NCBI GenBank assembly: GCA_032128395.1 | Contig: JAQBGV010000073.1 | Span: 1 to 52,242 of the forward strand | Reading direction: 5' to 3' | Source of the DNA: JAQBGV01 sp032128395 | GTDB taxonomy: Bacteria > Planctomycetota > UBA8108 > UBA1146 | Length of the DNA stretch: 52,242 bases | Shown: piece by piece, positions 8,668 through 16,163 of the stretch | Position numbering within the stretch: position 1 is the stretch's first letter | Layout of the letters: every line of letters begins with the position of its first letter | Program-made: the position numbers and the translations under genes | Notes under the pieces: generated by a model | What the model was told of the DNA's origin: nothing | Database searches by the model: none | What the model saw: only the letters and a program-made list of their open reading frames with translations

Positions 8668-10101
8668 TCAGAAGCTCAACCCGTAGTTGATGCTCAGGTT
8701 CGAGCCCTCCTCGGAGAATCCGACGTCGATCCGGAAGAGCGCCTGGCGGTCGAACGTCATGCGGATCCCGACGCCGAAGCTATAGAGAAGGTCTTCCTCG
8801 AGCAGATCGAGCATCGAATCAGCGACGGTCCCCGCGTCTGCGAAGAGTGCGACACCGACGCGTTCGACTCGGATCGTGTCGGTGATCCCGATCCCGCGGG
8901 GGAGGACCCAGCACCGATATTCAGCGCTCGCGTGCGCCGAAGCGTCGTCGGTGAAGCGGTTCGGGGGGTAACCCCGCAGCGTGAAGCTCCCGCCGAGGCT
9001 CGGGAGGAGCCAGAAGGGGAGATCCCCTGCGGCCTCCCGGAGTTGGAGCGCGAGCGCGACGGTGTCGATCGGGGGGTGCTCCTCCTCGCCCGTCGGTCCC
9101 GAGTGCAAGAGCGGCGGAATGGTCCAGATCTGGCTCCCGTCGACTCCGAAGATCGCGCCGTGGTTCTGGTCGGTCTGCAGCGGGACATAATTGATGCCGA
9201 CCCCGATCGTTCCGCCTCGATAGGGGAGGTGTTGGCTGTCCCGGGTGTCGTAGCGCATGCCGCCCCGGATCCACAGCGAGTCGTACGAATCGCCGTCAGC
9301 GAACACGATCGGGAACGCGTCCGCGGTGTCGGCGACCCCGGTGGCTTCACCATCGCCGAGATTGCGTCGCTCGGCCCGCGCACCCCAGGAGAGCACCCAA
9401 TCGTCTCCCGGGTCGGGAAACGAGTGCTCGTGATCGACCTCGGCCGAGATGAGGGACTCGGAGTAAGAGGTCTCGTCGTCCTCGTCGGTGTCGGGGCCGA
9501 AGCCGTAGAAGCGGCGGGTCAGTGTGTTCGTATAGCTGAGGGTCACGTCGACCCTGCTGCGCTCCTCCTGAATCACCCCGGACTCGAGTTCGCGTTGATG
9601 AAACCACCGCCGCCAAGTCAGGATGTATTGCTGCTGTCCTTCGGTGGTGTAGGAGATCCAGAGGTTCAGGAACTCCTGACGGCGCGAGTTGCGGAAGTCG
9701 ACATCCGCGAGCGAGAGCCCGCCGCCGGCCCCGACGTCCCCTTCGAAGAAGAGGACCGGTGTGGTGAAGGTGGTGCGCAGGAATCGATCGATGATGTTTC
9801 CGGGCGGCATCAATCCGTCGGGGAGATATCGCCAGCGCTCCGGGTGTTCGAGGTCGTCGGGGAACGGGACCTTCGGGATGCGACCGTCCGGGTCGATGCC
9901 GGTGCGGGGGGAGATCTTCGGAATCGATTCCGGGTCCACCTGAGGATCGGAGTCGGATCCTTCGCCGACGAGCCCCATCGCATCGGGCCAGAGAGTGAGA
10001 AGGCGATCGGCTCCACCGGCGGGAGACGAAGCGAGCGTCACGACCACGAGGGCGACGAACGCCGCCAGGGGCCGCCAGACCGTCCCCGCCCCAGTAGCCA
10101 C
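8668..10101 (-). CDS. Outer-membrane beta-barrel (bacterial surface antigen/Omp85-like)
   Basis: 477 residues from the GTG at 10101; GGGGATGGA precedes it and a Sec signal peptide follows (WRPLAAFVALVVVTLASSPAGG). The rest shows alternating aromatic/hydrophobic strands and glycine-rich turns. GGSFTLRGYPPNRF resembles the conserved RGY element of the Omp85/BamA surface-antigen barrel. The last strand ends in Phe (INYGLSF), the usual signature for BAM-dependent outer-membrane insertion. No POTRA repeats are visible, so it is more a barrel-only family member than BamA. The M28 peptidase reading frame upstream overlaps its first ~750 bases. Confidence 0.7.
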   Translation of the reverse strand: MATGAGTVWRPLAAFVALVVVTLASSPAGGADRLLTLWPDAMGLVGEGSDSDPQVDPESIPKISPRTGIDPDGRIPKVPFPDDLEHPERWRYLPDGLMPPGNIIDRFLRTTFTTPVLFFEGDVGAGGGLSLADVDFRNSRRQEFLNLWISYTTEGQQQYILTWRRWFHQRELESGVIQEERSRVDVTLSYTNTLTRRFYGFGPDTDEDDETSYSESLISAEVDHEHSFPDPGDDWVLSWGARAERRNLGDGEATGVADTADAFPIVFADGDSYDSLWIRGGMRYDTRDSQHLPYRGGTIGVGINYVPLQTDQNHGAIFGVDGSQIWTIPPLLHSGPTGEEEHPPIDTVALALQLREAAGDLPFWLLPSLGGSFTLRGYPPNRFTDDASAHASAEYRCWVLPRGIGITDTIRVERVGVALFADAGTVADSMLDLLEEDLLYSFGVGIRMTFDRQALFRIDVGFSEEGSNLSINYGLSF

Positions 10102-11227
10102 TCCATCCCCTTCCCGGACCGGTCCCCATCTTGTTTTTCGGCGGGATGGGGGGGGGGCGTGAGGGCTTCTGGGGAATGGATCGATCCCTGGCAGAGGGGA
10201 GGGAAACCGGGACCTGCGCACCGCGGAACCCGGCGCGGTAGATCGCCGCGGCTGCGGCCCCTCGGGCGACTCGGGCGAGGAACTCGAAATCGACCGTCTC
10301 GATCGTGTCGGAAGTGCGGTGGTAGTTCGGATTTCGCAAATCTGCGGTGTCGGTGAGCATCACGGCGGGGAGGTTCGCGCGCCAATACGGCGCGTGGTCC
10401 GAGCGGTGGGCATCGGGGAACCAGCTCCCCATCCGCGGGAGGGCGAACACCTCGAGTTCCGGGACGTGAGCTTCCATCGCCGCGACCACCAGATCCCCGA
10501 GATCGGAGCTCGTGGGCGAGCCGACCAGAGCGACGAAGTTTCCCGCGTCCGGGGTCCCGATCAGCCAGCCGATCCCCATCGGGGTGCGCTGCGAGCGGGC
10601 TGCCTCGGTCGTGTAGCCGATCATCTCGAAATTCATCAGGGCGACGATCGTGCCCTCCTCGCCGGCCTGGATGCGCTCCACGTGGTGAAGACTGCCGAGC
10701 ATCCCCGCCTCTTCGGCCGCGAAGAAACAGAATCGAACGGTGCGGTCGAGCGAGGTCTCGGCGATCGCGCGGGCGACCTCGAGGGCTCCCGCGACTCCGC
10801 TCGCGTTGTCGTCCGCCCCCGGCGAATAGAACACGGCGTCGTAGTGAGCGCAGAGTTCCACTACCTCGTCGGGGTGCTGGACCCCCGGTCGCTCGGCGAG
10901 GAGATTCACCTGGGTGGTCTCGACCGTCTCGAACTCGTAGCGCCCCGAGGTCTGGATGATCCGAGGAATCGCCGCCTCGAACGCCTCCTCGCGCACCGTG
11001 TACCCCCACCCCTCGAGGTCTCTTCGCAAGAGATCGAGCACGGCGCGGGAGCGCTCTCGATCGGAGGCGGGGCGGGGACCGATCGCGATGATCGCCTCGA
11101 CATGCGCGCGGGTGGATTCGGGGGTGATGGTCGAGATCGTCTGTGAGATCTCCTCGACCGGGCCGGCCCCGATACATCCCGGGCCGACGAGCAGGGCGAG
11201 AGCTGCGAACGCAAGGTGTCGCTTCAC
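9347..11227 (-). CDS. M28-family zinc aminopeptidase (lipoprotein); 3' end uncertain
   Basis: The GTG start at 11227 has a strong AGGAGG upstream. The N-terminus VKRHLAFAALALLVGPGC has a lipobox-like Cys. The M28 metal motifs are present: CAHYDAVFYSPGADDNASG (His and bridging Asp), FFAAEEAG (catalytic Glu-Glu) and SDHAPYW (last His). These hydrolases trim N-terminal residues from peptides. The domain is complete by about position 10200, but the frame stays open to 9347, through a 10-base G run (10148-10157) and across the first half of the barrel gene. The C-terminal ~270 residues are Arg/Pro/Gly-rich out-of-frame barrel sequence and probably not real. Confidence 0.65.
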   Translation of the reverse strand: MKRHLAFAALALLVGPGCIGAGPVEEISQTISTITPESTRAHVEAIIAIGPRPASDRERSRAVLDLLRRDLEGWGYTVREEAFEAAIPRIIQTSGRYEFETVETTQVNLLAERPGVQHPDEVVELCAHYDAVFYSPGADDNASGVAGALEVARAIAETSLDRTVRFCFFAAEEAGMLGSLHHVERIQAGEEGTIVALMNFEMIGYTTEAARSQRTPMGIGWLIGTPDAGNFVALVGSPTSSDLGDLVVAAMEAHVPELEVFALPRMGSWFPDAHRSDHAPYWRANLPAVMLTDTADLRNPNYHRTSDTIETVDFEFLARVARGAAAAAIYRAGFRGAQVPVSLPSARDRSIPQKPSRPPPIPPKNKMGTGPGRGWSGYWGGDGLAAPGGVRRPRGRDARFVSRRWSRSPSHSLARCDGARRRRIRLRSSGGPGIDSEDLPPHRHRPGRSHPEGPVPRRPRTPGALAISPRRIDAARKHHRSIPAHHLHHTGPLLRRGRRGRRRALARGCRLPQLAPSGVPEPLDLLHHRRTAAIHPDLAAVVSSTRTRVRGDSGGAQQGRRDPQLYEHTDPPLLRLRPRHRRGRRDLLLRVPHLGRGRSRALVSRPGRRLGALLGCAGRATQSRRW

Positions 11228-11336
11228 TGCAGGCCTCCTGCGGAGTGGACCGGAGAGTATCGGCGAGCCGCGGAATCCCGTCGATTCGAGATCTTGGCCA
11301 AGGGGGGGGGTGGACGGAGAAGGTGAGATGTCACTC

Positions 11337-12518
11337 CTACGGCGCTTCGAGGAGCACCCACGCCGCTCGGCCGCCGCTCGCGATCGTCGAGACGAGGATA
11401 CGGCCGCGGGCGGGGAAGATCGAGCCGGGGTGCGGGAGGACCGCCGAGTTCGAATCACGTCGGCAGAAACCCGCACTGTCGCCAAGGGACAAGCCTTCCG
11501 CGGCGAGCGCGGCCGCCGCCAGGAATCCGCCGCCGCCGAGACCGGTGGCCCCGATCGGCGCGAACACCGGCGGGGGTGGTCCCGGGGAGAAGAGCGCCAC
11601 GATCCAGGCGGCCTCCTGGGCATCTCCCTCGAGCGATCCTCGTGCTCCTGCGATCACTCCTTCGATGGTCGAGAGCGGGATCCCCGCCTCGGCGAGCCGA
11701 TCCCGGAGTTCCACCCCGAGTCGGGTTCCCCCGCAGCCGAAGCCGTAAGGAGGAGCGCTCTCGTCGAAACCCTGGTACGCGAACCCGATGCGACTCCGGG
11801 GGTGCACCTGTCTTTCGCGGGCGGTCGCATCTCGTTCGAGTACGAGAGCGGTCGCACCCTCCGCCAGGACGGTGCCCCGGCGGTGTGGATCGAAGGGGCG
11901 GGCGACGGGAGCCACTCCCCCGACCGCGGAGGCGAGGGCGCGGAGTCGTCGGTGTACTCGGAGCAGCGCCGGGCCGAAAGCGTCGACCTCGACCACGACG
12001 GCGCGATCGATCCGACCCTCGGCGACCGCGCGAGCGGCGGCGGTCAACGCCAGGAGGCCGCTCGCCTCCCGTGCCACCAGCTCACCGCCGAGCCGTTCGG
12101 TGCCGGTCGCTCTGACCCAGCGTTCGACTTCTTCCGGATCGACCACTTCTCCGAGTGCGCGTCGACTCGCGGGAACTCCGAACGATGTGGCGACCCACAG
12201 CTCGCCGGCGGGAGCGGTCCCCTGAAGCTTCGCCTCGCTCCGAGCGAGTCGAGCCGCTGCGCGGACGATCGTCTCGGCCTGTCCCCTCTCATCCGCGCGG
12301 GCGCGCCCATCCGGAAGTGACGCCGCGCCCTCGGAGACCCGCGCCACCTGGGCAGGCGGCTCACCGGAGTGATCCTCGGAGACCGCGAGACTTTCGTGAG
12401 TATCGAAGGGGGAAATCGGCACCGGAGCCCCCTCCCGCAGCGCTCGCGCGAGTGCGGCGCGGCCGGCTCCTTCCGGGCCGACGCGTCCGAGTCCGGTGAT
12501 CACGACCTCGCGAATCAT
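11337..12518 (-). CDS. Beta-ketoacyl-synthase-like protein lacking catalytic residues
   Basis: 393 residues from the ATG at 12518, with GGAAGGAGA upstream. The N-terminus REVVITGLGRVGPEG is the standard thiolase-fold ketosynthase opening, and ARPFDPHRRGTVLAEGATAL matches the FabF signature RPFD-x(3)-G-x-V-x-x-EGA. The Cys-containing TAC-A-(S/T)G motif reads AREASG, with Glu151 at the Cys position. The HGTGT and GHT-x-GAAG histidines are replaced (AGARGS around 291, IGATGLGG around 322). All three Cys-His-His residues are therefore missing, which argues for a non-condensing pseudoenzyme in the manner of chain-length factors. No acyl carrier protein or active ketosynthase lies nearby. Confidence 0.75.
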   Translation of the reverse strand: MIREVVITGLGRVGPEGAGRAALARALREGAPVPISPFDTHESLAVSEDHSGEPPAQVARVSEGAASLPDGRARADERGQAETIVRAAARLARSEAKLQGTAPAGELWVATSFGVPASRRALGEVVDPEEVERWVRATGTERLGGELVAREASGLLALTAAARAVAEGRIDRAVVVEVDAFGPALLRVHRRLRALASAVGGVAPVARPFDPHRRGTVLAEGATALVLERDATARERQVHPRSRIGFAYQGFDESAPPYGFGCGGTRLGVELRDRLAEAGIPLSTIEGVIAGARGSLEGDAQEAAWIVALFSPGPPPPVFAPIGATGLGGGGFLAAAALAAEGLSLGDSAGFCRRDSNSAVLPHPGSIFPARGRILVSTIASGGRAAWVLLEAP

Positions 12519-13023
12519 CGCTCTCCTTCCGGAGGGCGGCGGGACGGTGGCGGGCACGAGCGGGACTGGGGCCGATGGAGCGCAGCGAGGGGCGGGAAGT
12601 GCGGCACAGTGGAGCGCGGCACAGTGGAGCGCGGCACAGTGGGATGCCGAGGAGTGGGATGCCGAGGAGTGGGATGCCAAGGAGTGGGATGCCCTCGAAG
12701 GTACGAGCGTAGGTGGCCCAGAGACCCTCCCCCCCCGGGTGTCCGGGCCGCGGAAACCCAGCGCGTTCGGTCGGAAACCGCCCCTGGCGAGGGGGGAATC
12801 GATCGATTCTCGAGCGCGGGATTCTGGGGGCCCAGGAACGGAAGCAGCGTAGCACAGCGTTCGGCCTCGGGGAACGAGCGAGCCAACTCCGGGTGTGAGG
12901 CGAACTTGACTCAACTCCATGAATCTTCCGGAGCCGATGCGTATGCTACCTATGGTGCGCGGAGTCGAACCCGGGACCAGGGGGAGAGCCGTGCGGACCG
13001 ATCCCGCCGCAGAAAGTCGACCG
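12519..13023. other. Intergenic region with minisatellite
   Basis: About 505 bases between divergent genes. It holds the 15-bp tandem array described separately and otherwise no recognisable gene. The upstream extensions of the ketosynthase-like and lipoprotein frames into this stretch are repeat-derived or low complexity and were trimmed. Confidence 0.5.
12603..12692. repeat. 15-bp tandem repeat, six copies
   Basis: Six consecutive 15-base units that drift from GGCACAGTGGAGCGC (two copies) through GGCACAGTGGGATGC to CGAGGAGTGGGATGC (two) and CAAGGAGTGGGATGC. The unit length is divisible by 3, so all frames stay open through it, which explains the long spurious ORFs here. There are no spacers, so this is not CRISPR. 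Confidence 0.85.
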
Positions 13024-13473
13024 ATGCCGATTCCATCTCGATCGACCTCCCCACTACGCCTCATTCCCCACACCATGCTCGTGCTCGTCATCCTGTCCGC
13101 AGCGGGTTGCGCCAACCGCGGCCTCGTCATTCCCGAGCCGATCCGAGGCGCGAGTTCGTTCGATCGGACCGAACGCGCGATCAAGGATGCTCTGCGGAGG
13201 GAGGGGTGGGTGGTCGAGGGAATGGAACAGGGTGAGTGTTTCGCCGTCCCCGGCGACTCCGAATCACATCCTCTCGCAAACTACGATCTGCGGATCCGCA
13301 TCATCTATGACAAGGACAGCGTGCAGATCGACTCTGTCGACATGCCCGATGTCAAAGGCGATTCTCCAGCCGCGGCCGCCGATCGCCGGAAGCAGATCCG
13401 CAGGAGCCTGCAAGTCCTCTCCAACCGCCTCGAGTATTTGATCGAGAGCGCGGACTTGGCTCCGAAGGAATAG
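13024..13473 (+). CDS. Small lipoprotein, unknown function
   Basis: About 149 residues. The start at 13024 is preferred over 12919 because it places a basic n-region and a hydrophobic stretch directly before the lipobox LSAAGC; only a weak AGAAAG lies upstream, so the start is uncertain. The mature part (about 120 residues) alternates charged and hydrophobic residues, with EGWVVEGMEQGECFAVP and YDLRIRIIYDKDSVQIDSV suggesting a small alpha/beta domain. I do not recognise a family. It is followed by two more small exported proteins in the same direction. Confidence 0.6.
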   Translation: MPIPSRSTSPLRLIPHTMLVLVILSAAGCANRGLVIPEPIRGASSFDRTERAIKDALRREGWVVEGMEQGECFAVPGDSESHPLANYDLRIRIIYDKDSVQIDSVDMPDVKGDSPAAAADRRKQIRRSLQVLSNRLEYLIESADLAPKE

Positions 13474-13571
13474 CCACGGGGAGCCTGCCCTTCTCCCACC
13501 CCCGGAACCGAAACCGATCCGAGCGGCGTTTCCCCTCCGGTTTGCGGCAATGCGCTCGGAAAGGAACACCC

Positions 13572-13964
13572 ATGCGACCCAACCGTCTCACCGTGCTCTC
13601 GATCGGACTCGGGGCGATGCTCGGGGCCACACTCGCCATGACAGGACCCGCGATGGCGCAGATCGCCACTCAATGGATCAGCGGAGGTGGCTTCGCCGGA
13701 AAGGTGGCGGAACCGGCATTCCTCTACAACCACAATGACGGGCCGAAGCTCGTCGTCGCGACGCAGCGCGACCTGTTCAAGCTCCCGGACGACTACGGGG
13801 AGCCGTTCGCCGTGACCTCGGTGAACAACAAGACCGTGGTCTGGTACCGAAACCCCGAGCTCGGGGTCCGGAACGTGATCATCGAGGGCGACCGCCGCTT
13901 GGTGCAGGTGATCCAGCGCCCGAGCCTGAAGAGCGTGGCCGATCCCGTGGAGGGCGCCCGGTAG
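13572..13964 (+). CDS. Small exported protein, unknown function
   Basis: 130 residues from the ATG at 13572, with GGAAAGGAA upstream. The signal peptide ends around MTGPAMA|QIA. The mature ~100 residues (for example WISGGGFAGKVAEPAFLYNHNDGPKL split around a Gly-rich turn) look like a compact beta-rich domain without cysteines. No family is recognised. The 13542 start would add ten residues with no ribosome site. About 77 bases separate it from the next exported gene, which has an almost identical GGAAAGGAAC leader, so the two are probably co-expressed. Confidence 0.6.
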   Translation: MRPNRLTVLSIGLGAMLGATLAMTGPAMAQIATQWISGGGFAGKVAEPAFLYNHNDGPKLVVATQRDLFKLPDDYGEPFAVTSVNNKTVVWYRNPELGVRNVIIEGDRRLVQVIQRPSLKSVADPVEGAR

Positions 13965-14041
13965 CAACTTCGATGTATTGGTGGTCCTGGGCTGCGCGAC
14001 CTGTCCCCCGACCGGAAGGCGCCCGCGGGAAAGGAACTGCC

Positions 14042-14674
14042 ATGTCACGCAACCCACTCCTCATCGGACTGGCCCTTGTCGGAGTCGCCCTACTTCTCAC
14101 CTCCGGGATCATCCCGGCCGCCGCCGGCGGTGGCGTGGACTGCGGTCCGGAGCGAGCGACCAAGGTCGATGTCGAGAAAGCGGTTTTCTTCGCCGTGCTC
14201 GAGGGGATGTATCGGGACGGGGTCGACAGCGACAGCGCGAAGCTCCTCGCCTCGACCGATGAGGCCTCCGGAGCGCCGCTCTACTTCATCTACAGCTGTC
14301 CGCTTTGCACGCCCGCATTCAACGCCGTGCGCACCTACGCCACACGCCCGGTCTTCCATGGCGACAAGCAGCAGCGGGACACCTTCGGGCCAGGGCTCTC
14401 GGATGAGGTGCGGGCGAACATCGCGAGCGATGAACCACAAGTCAGGCTCGATGCGTTCCAAGGGTTGATCCAGCGCTGGATGGCGAGCTACCTCGATCGC
14501 ATGCGCCTCACCCCGGAGGAGCGAAGGATCTGGGCCGGACACATTCAAGACATGCGCGAGAAGGGGAACGGGATTCTCGGGAGCTATCTCGACCAGGAAG
14601 GCCCGTACCAGCGTGTGTACCGCGGTTGGAAGAAGTGCGCGGTCTGTGAGGGATCGAGCGAAGGCTCGATGTAG
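14042..14674 (+). CDS. Exported protein with two CxxC motifs, unknown function
   Basis: 210 residues from the ATG at 14042, after GGAAAGGAAC. The hydrophobic N-terminal segment LLIGLALVGVALLLTSGIIPAAA is a signal peptide or anchor. The mature part contains SCPLCTPAF after a predicted strand (APLYFIY), a thioredoxin-like CxxC arrangement. A second CxxC, KKCAVCEGS, sits near the C-terminus, and one more Cys follows the signal. The helical centre (LTPEERRIWAGHIQDMREKG) is unlike ordinary thioredoxin, so either a redox or a metal-binding role is possible. A strong hairpin follows 35 bases downstream, ending the unit. Confidence 0.65.
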   Translation: MSRNPLLIGLALVGVALLLTSGIIPAAAGGGVDCGPERATKVDVEKAVFFAVLEGMYRDGVDSDSAKLLASTDEASGAPLYFIYSCPLCTPAFNAVRTYATRPVFHGDKQQRDTFGPGLSDEVRANIASDEPQVRLDAFQGLIQRWMASYLDRMRLTPEERRIWAGHIQDMREKGNGILGSYLDQEGPYQRVYRGWKKCAVCEGSSEGSM

Positions 14675-14708
14675 ACGCCGCACGCACCGAATGGAACGGG
14701 CCGCGATA

Positions 14709-14743
14709 ACGGGCCGCGCTCCCCGTCGGGGAACGCGGCCCGT
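14709..14743. terminator. Hairpin terminator between convergent genes
   Basis: ACGGGCCGCG (14709-14718) pairs perfectly with CGCGGCCCGT (14734-14743), and the loop holds a second CCCC/GGGG stem. There is no long T run. It sits between the plus-strand exported protein and the minus-strand M42 peptidase and may serve both. Confidence 0.65.
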
Positions 14744-14764
14744 CTCGCATCCGGATCGCTCGTA

Positions 14765-16000
14765 CTACGCGCTCTTTCCCGGGTGGGAGAGTGGCTTCGC
14801 GCTATCGAGACGCGGGTGTGCGGTGCGCAGATCGTCCGCGGTGATCCCCTTCCCACCGTTTCGGCCATCCATCGCCTTCAGCGAAAGGAGGGTCGAGTGG
14901 ATCGCGGCGAGCAAGTCACCGGTGTGCGCGCTCTCCGACATCGTATGCATGTTGCGGATGGGAAAGCCGATCGAGGTCGCCGCAGAGTCGATCCCCGCGA
15001 GCACCGCTGCCATCGCATCGGTCCCGGTGTCTCGTCCGTTGGGGGAGAGTTGCACCGGGATTCCGTGCTCTCGGCAGACCTCTTGGTAGATCTCGTTGAT
15101 GCTCGGGTTGACGATCGCACCGACCGACAGGGTCATCCCATCGCCCATCTTGTTCGGTGTGTACCGGCGATCGCCGACCCCGGGAGCGGCTTCGAGATCG
15201 TGGCTGACGTCGACGCCGATCACCACATCGGGGCGCATCTCCTGCGCGAGAACCCGACTGCCGAAGCGACCGATCTCCTCGTAGGCGGCGAAGGCGCCGA
15301 GGTATCGGATATTCTTCAGGCCGCCGGTCTCCGCGATGAGCTTGGCGACCTCGGCGACGACGAAACAACCGAGGCCGTTGTCGAGATACGCACCGTAGAA
15401 GGTGTCGGGGCCGAACCCGCGGCGGATCGGGCGCTTGAGGAGGATCGAGTCGCCCGCCCGGATCCCGAGGGATTCGACCTGCTTCTTCCGCTCTTCACCG
15501 TGCAGTTGTAGCTCGAGGAAGAGTTGGTTCGGCTTGAGACCCTTGGACCCGTCGCGCATCGAGGCCTCTGCGAAATGGATCGCCCCGATCGCCTCGATCG
15601 TCCCCCCGTCGATCACCCGGTAGCTCCCCGGGCTCTCCGGGTCCTCGCTGAAGAGCTGCACCTCGTGGCCGATGACGGTCACAGGGAGGAACGAGTCGCT
15701 GTTCACCCAGATCTTGCCGTCGTCGCCGACGCTCCGGACCTGCATCCGGATCTTGTCGGCGTGACCGATCACCATCACCGAGAACGCATCGGGCGAGTCT
15801 GGCTTCGAGTCGACCACGATCCCGGCGTTGCCGCGGAAGCGATGGATCTTCCAAGTCGGACAGTGCCTCTCGAGGAATGGGACGATCACCCCTTCGGTCA
15901 TCGCTCCTTCGAGCCCGATCGGGCTCGGTGCCGCGAGCATCTCGCGCATCCGCGCGAACTGCTCCTCCGGCATCGACTTGGTCCACGGCTGGTCGCTCAT
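14765..16000 (-). CDS. M42-family glutamyl/leucyl aminopeptidase
   Basis: 411 residues from the ATG at 16000. M42 enzymes are cytoplasmic, cobalt- or zinc-dependent, self-compartmentalising aminopeptidases of TET type. Motifs in order are VMVIGHADKIRMQV (metal His and Asp), YLDNGLGCFVVAE (bridging Asp), AAYEEIGRFGSR (catalytic Glu pair) and VIGVDVSHD (metal Asp); a late LSPNGRDTGTDAMA segment precedes the final histidine region. Length is slightly above the ~350 usual for the family. No signal peptide is seen. It stands alone between the exported-protein unit and the flavoprotein. Confidence 0.85.
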   Translation of the reverse strand: MSDQPWTKSMPEEQFARMREMLAAPSPIGLEGAMTEGVIVPFLERHCPTWKIHRFRGNAGIVVDSKPDSPDAFSVMVIGHADKIRMQVRSVGDDGKIWVNSDSFLPVTVIGHEVQLFSEDPESPGSYRVIDGGTIEAIGAIHFAEASMRDGSKGLKPNQLFLELQLHGEERKKQVESLGIRAGDSILLKRPIRRGFGPDTFYGAYLDNGLGCFVVAEVAKLIAETGGLKNIRYLGAFAAYEEIGRFGSRVLAQEMRPDVVIGVDVSHDLEAAPGVGDRRYTPNKMGDGMTLSVGAIVNPSINEIYQEVCREHGIPVQLSPNGRDTGTDAMAAVLAGIDSAATSIGFPIRNMHTMSESAHTGDLLAAIHSTLLSLKAMDGRNGGKGITADDLRTAHPRLDSAKPLSHPGKSA

Positions 16001-16163
16001 CGGATCTCCAAGTTGGGGTGATGATCGATAAGAAGCGGGGGATCTTGTCCGACGAGGGGTTCGGGGGCAAGCCATCCGGCTGCGAGCCCGGGCCCCACTC
16101 CCGTTCCCGGAGGAAACACCCGCGTGTTATCATGCCGCGCCGCGCCGAAGGGGCTCTTCTCCG

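Noticed and set aside
11337..12518. Polyketide or fatty-acid biosynthetic cluster
   Set aside because: No acyl carrier protein, acyltransferase, reductase or active ketosynthase is nearby, and this copy has no catalytic residues.
12603..12692. Possible CRISPR array
   Set aside because: Units are contiguous 15-mers without spacers and no cas gene is present. The 88-bp array at the right edge also lacks spacers.
12953..12985. tRNA 3'-end-like sequence on the minus strand (GGTTCGACTCC followed by CACCA)
   Set aside because: The T-stem does not pair beyond two bases and no anticodon or D arm follows, so it is chance or at best an unrecognisable fragment.
12519..13184. N-terminal extension of the ketosynthase-like protein to 615 residues
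   Set aside because: The extension is encoded by the minisatellite and low-complexity DNA; a good ribosome site and the family N-terminus lie at 12518.
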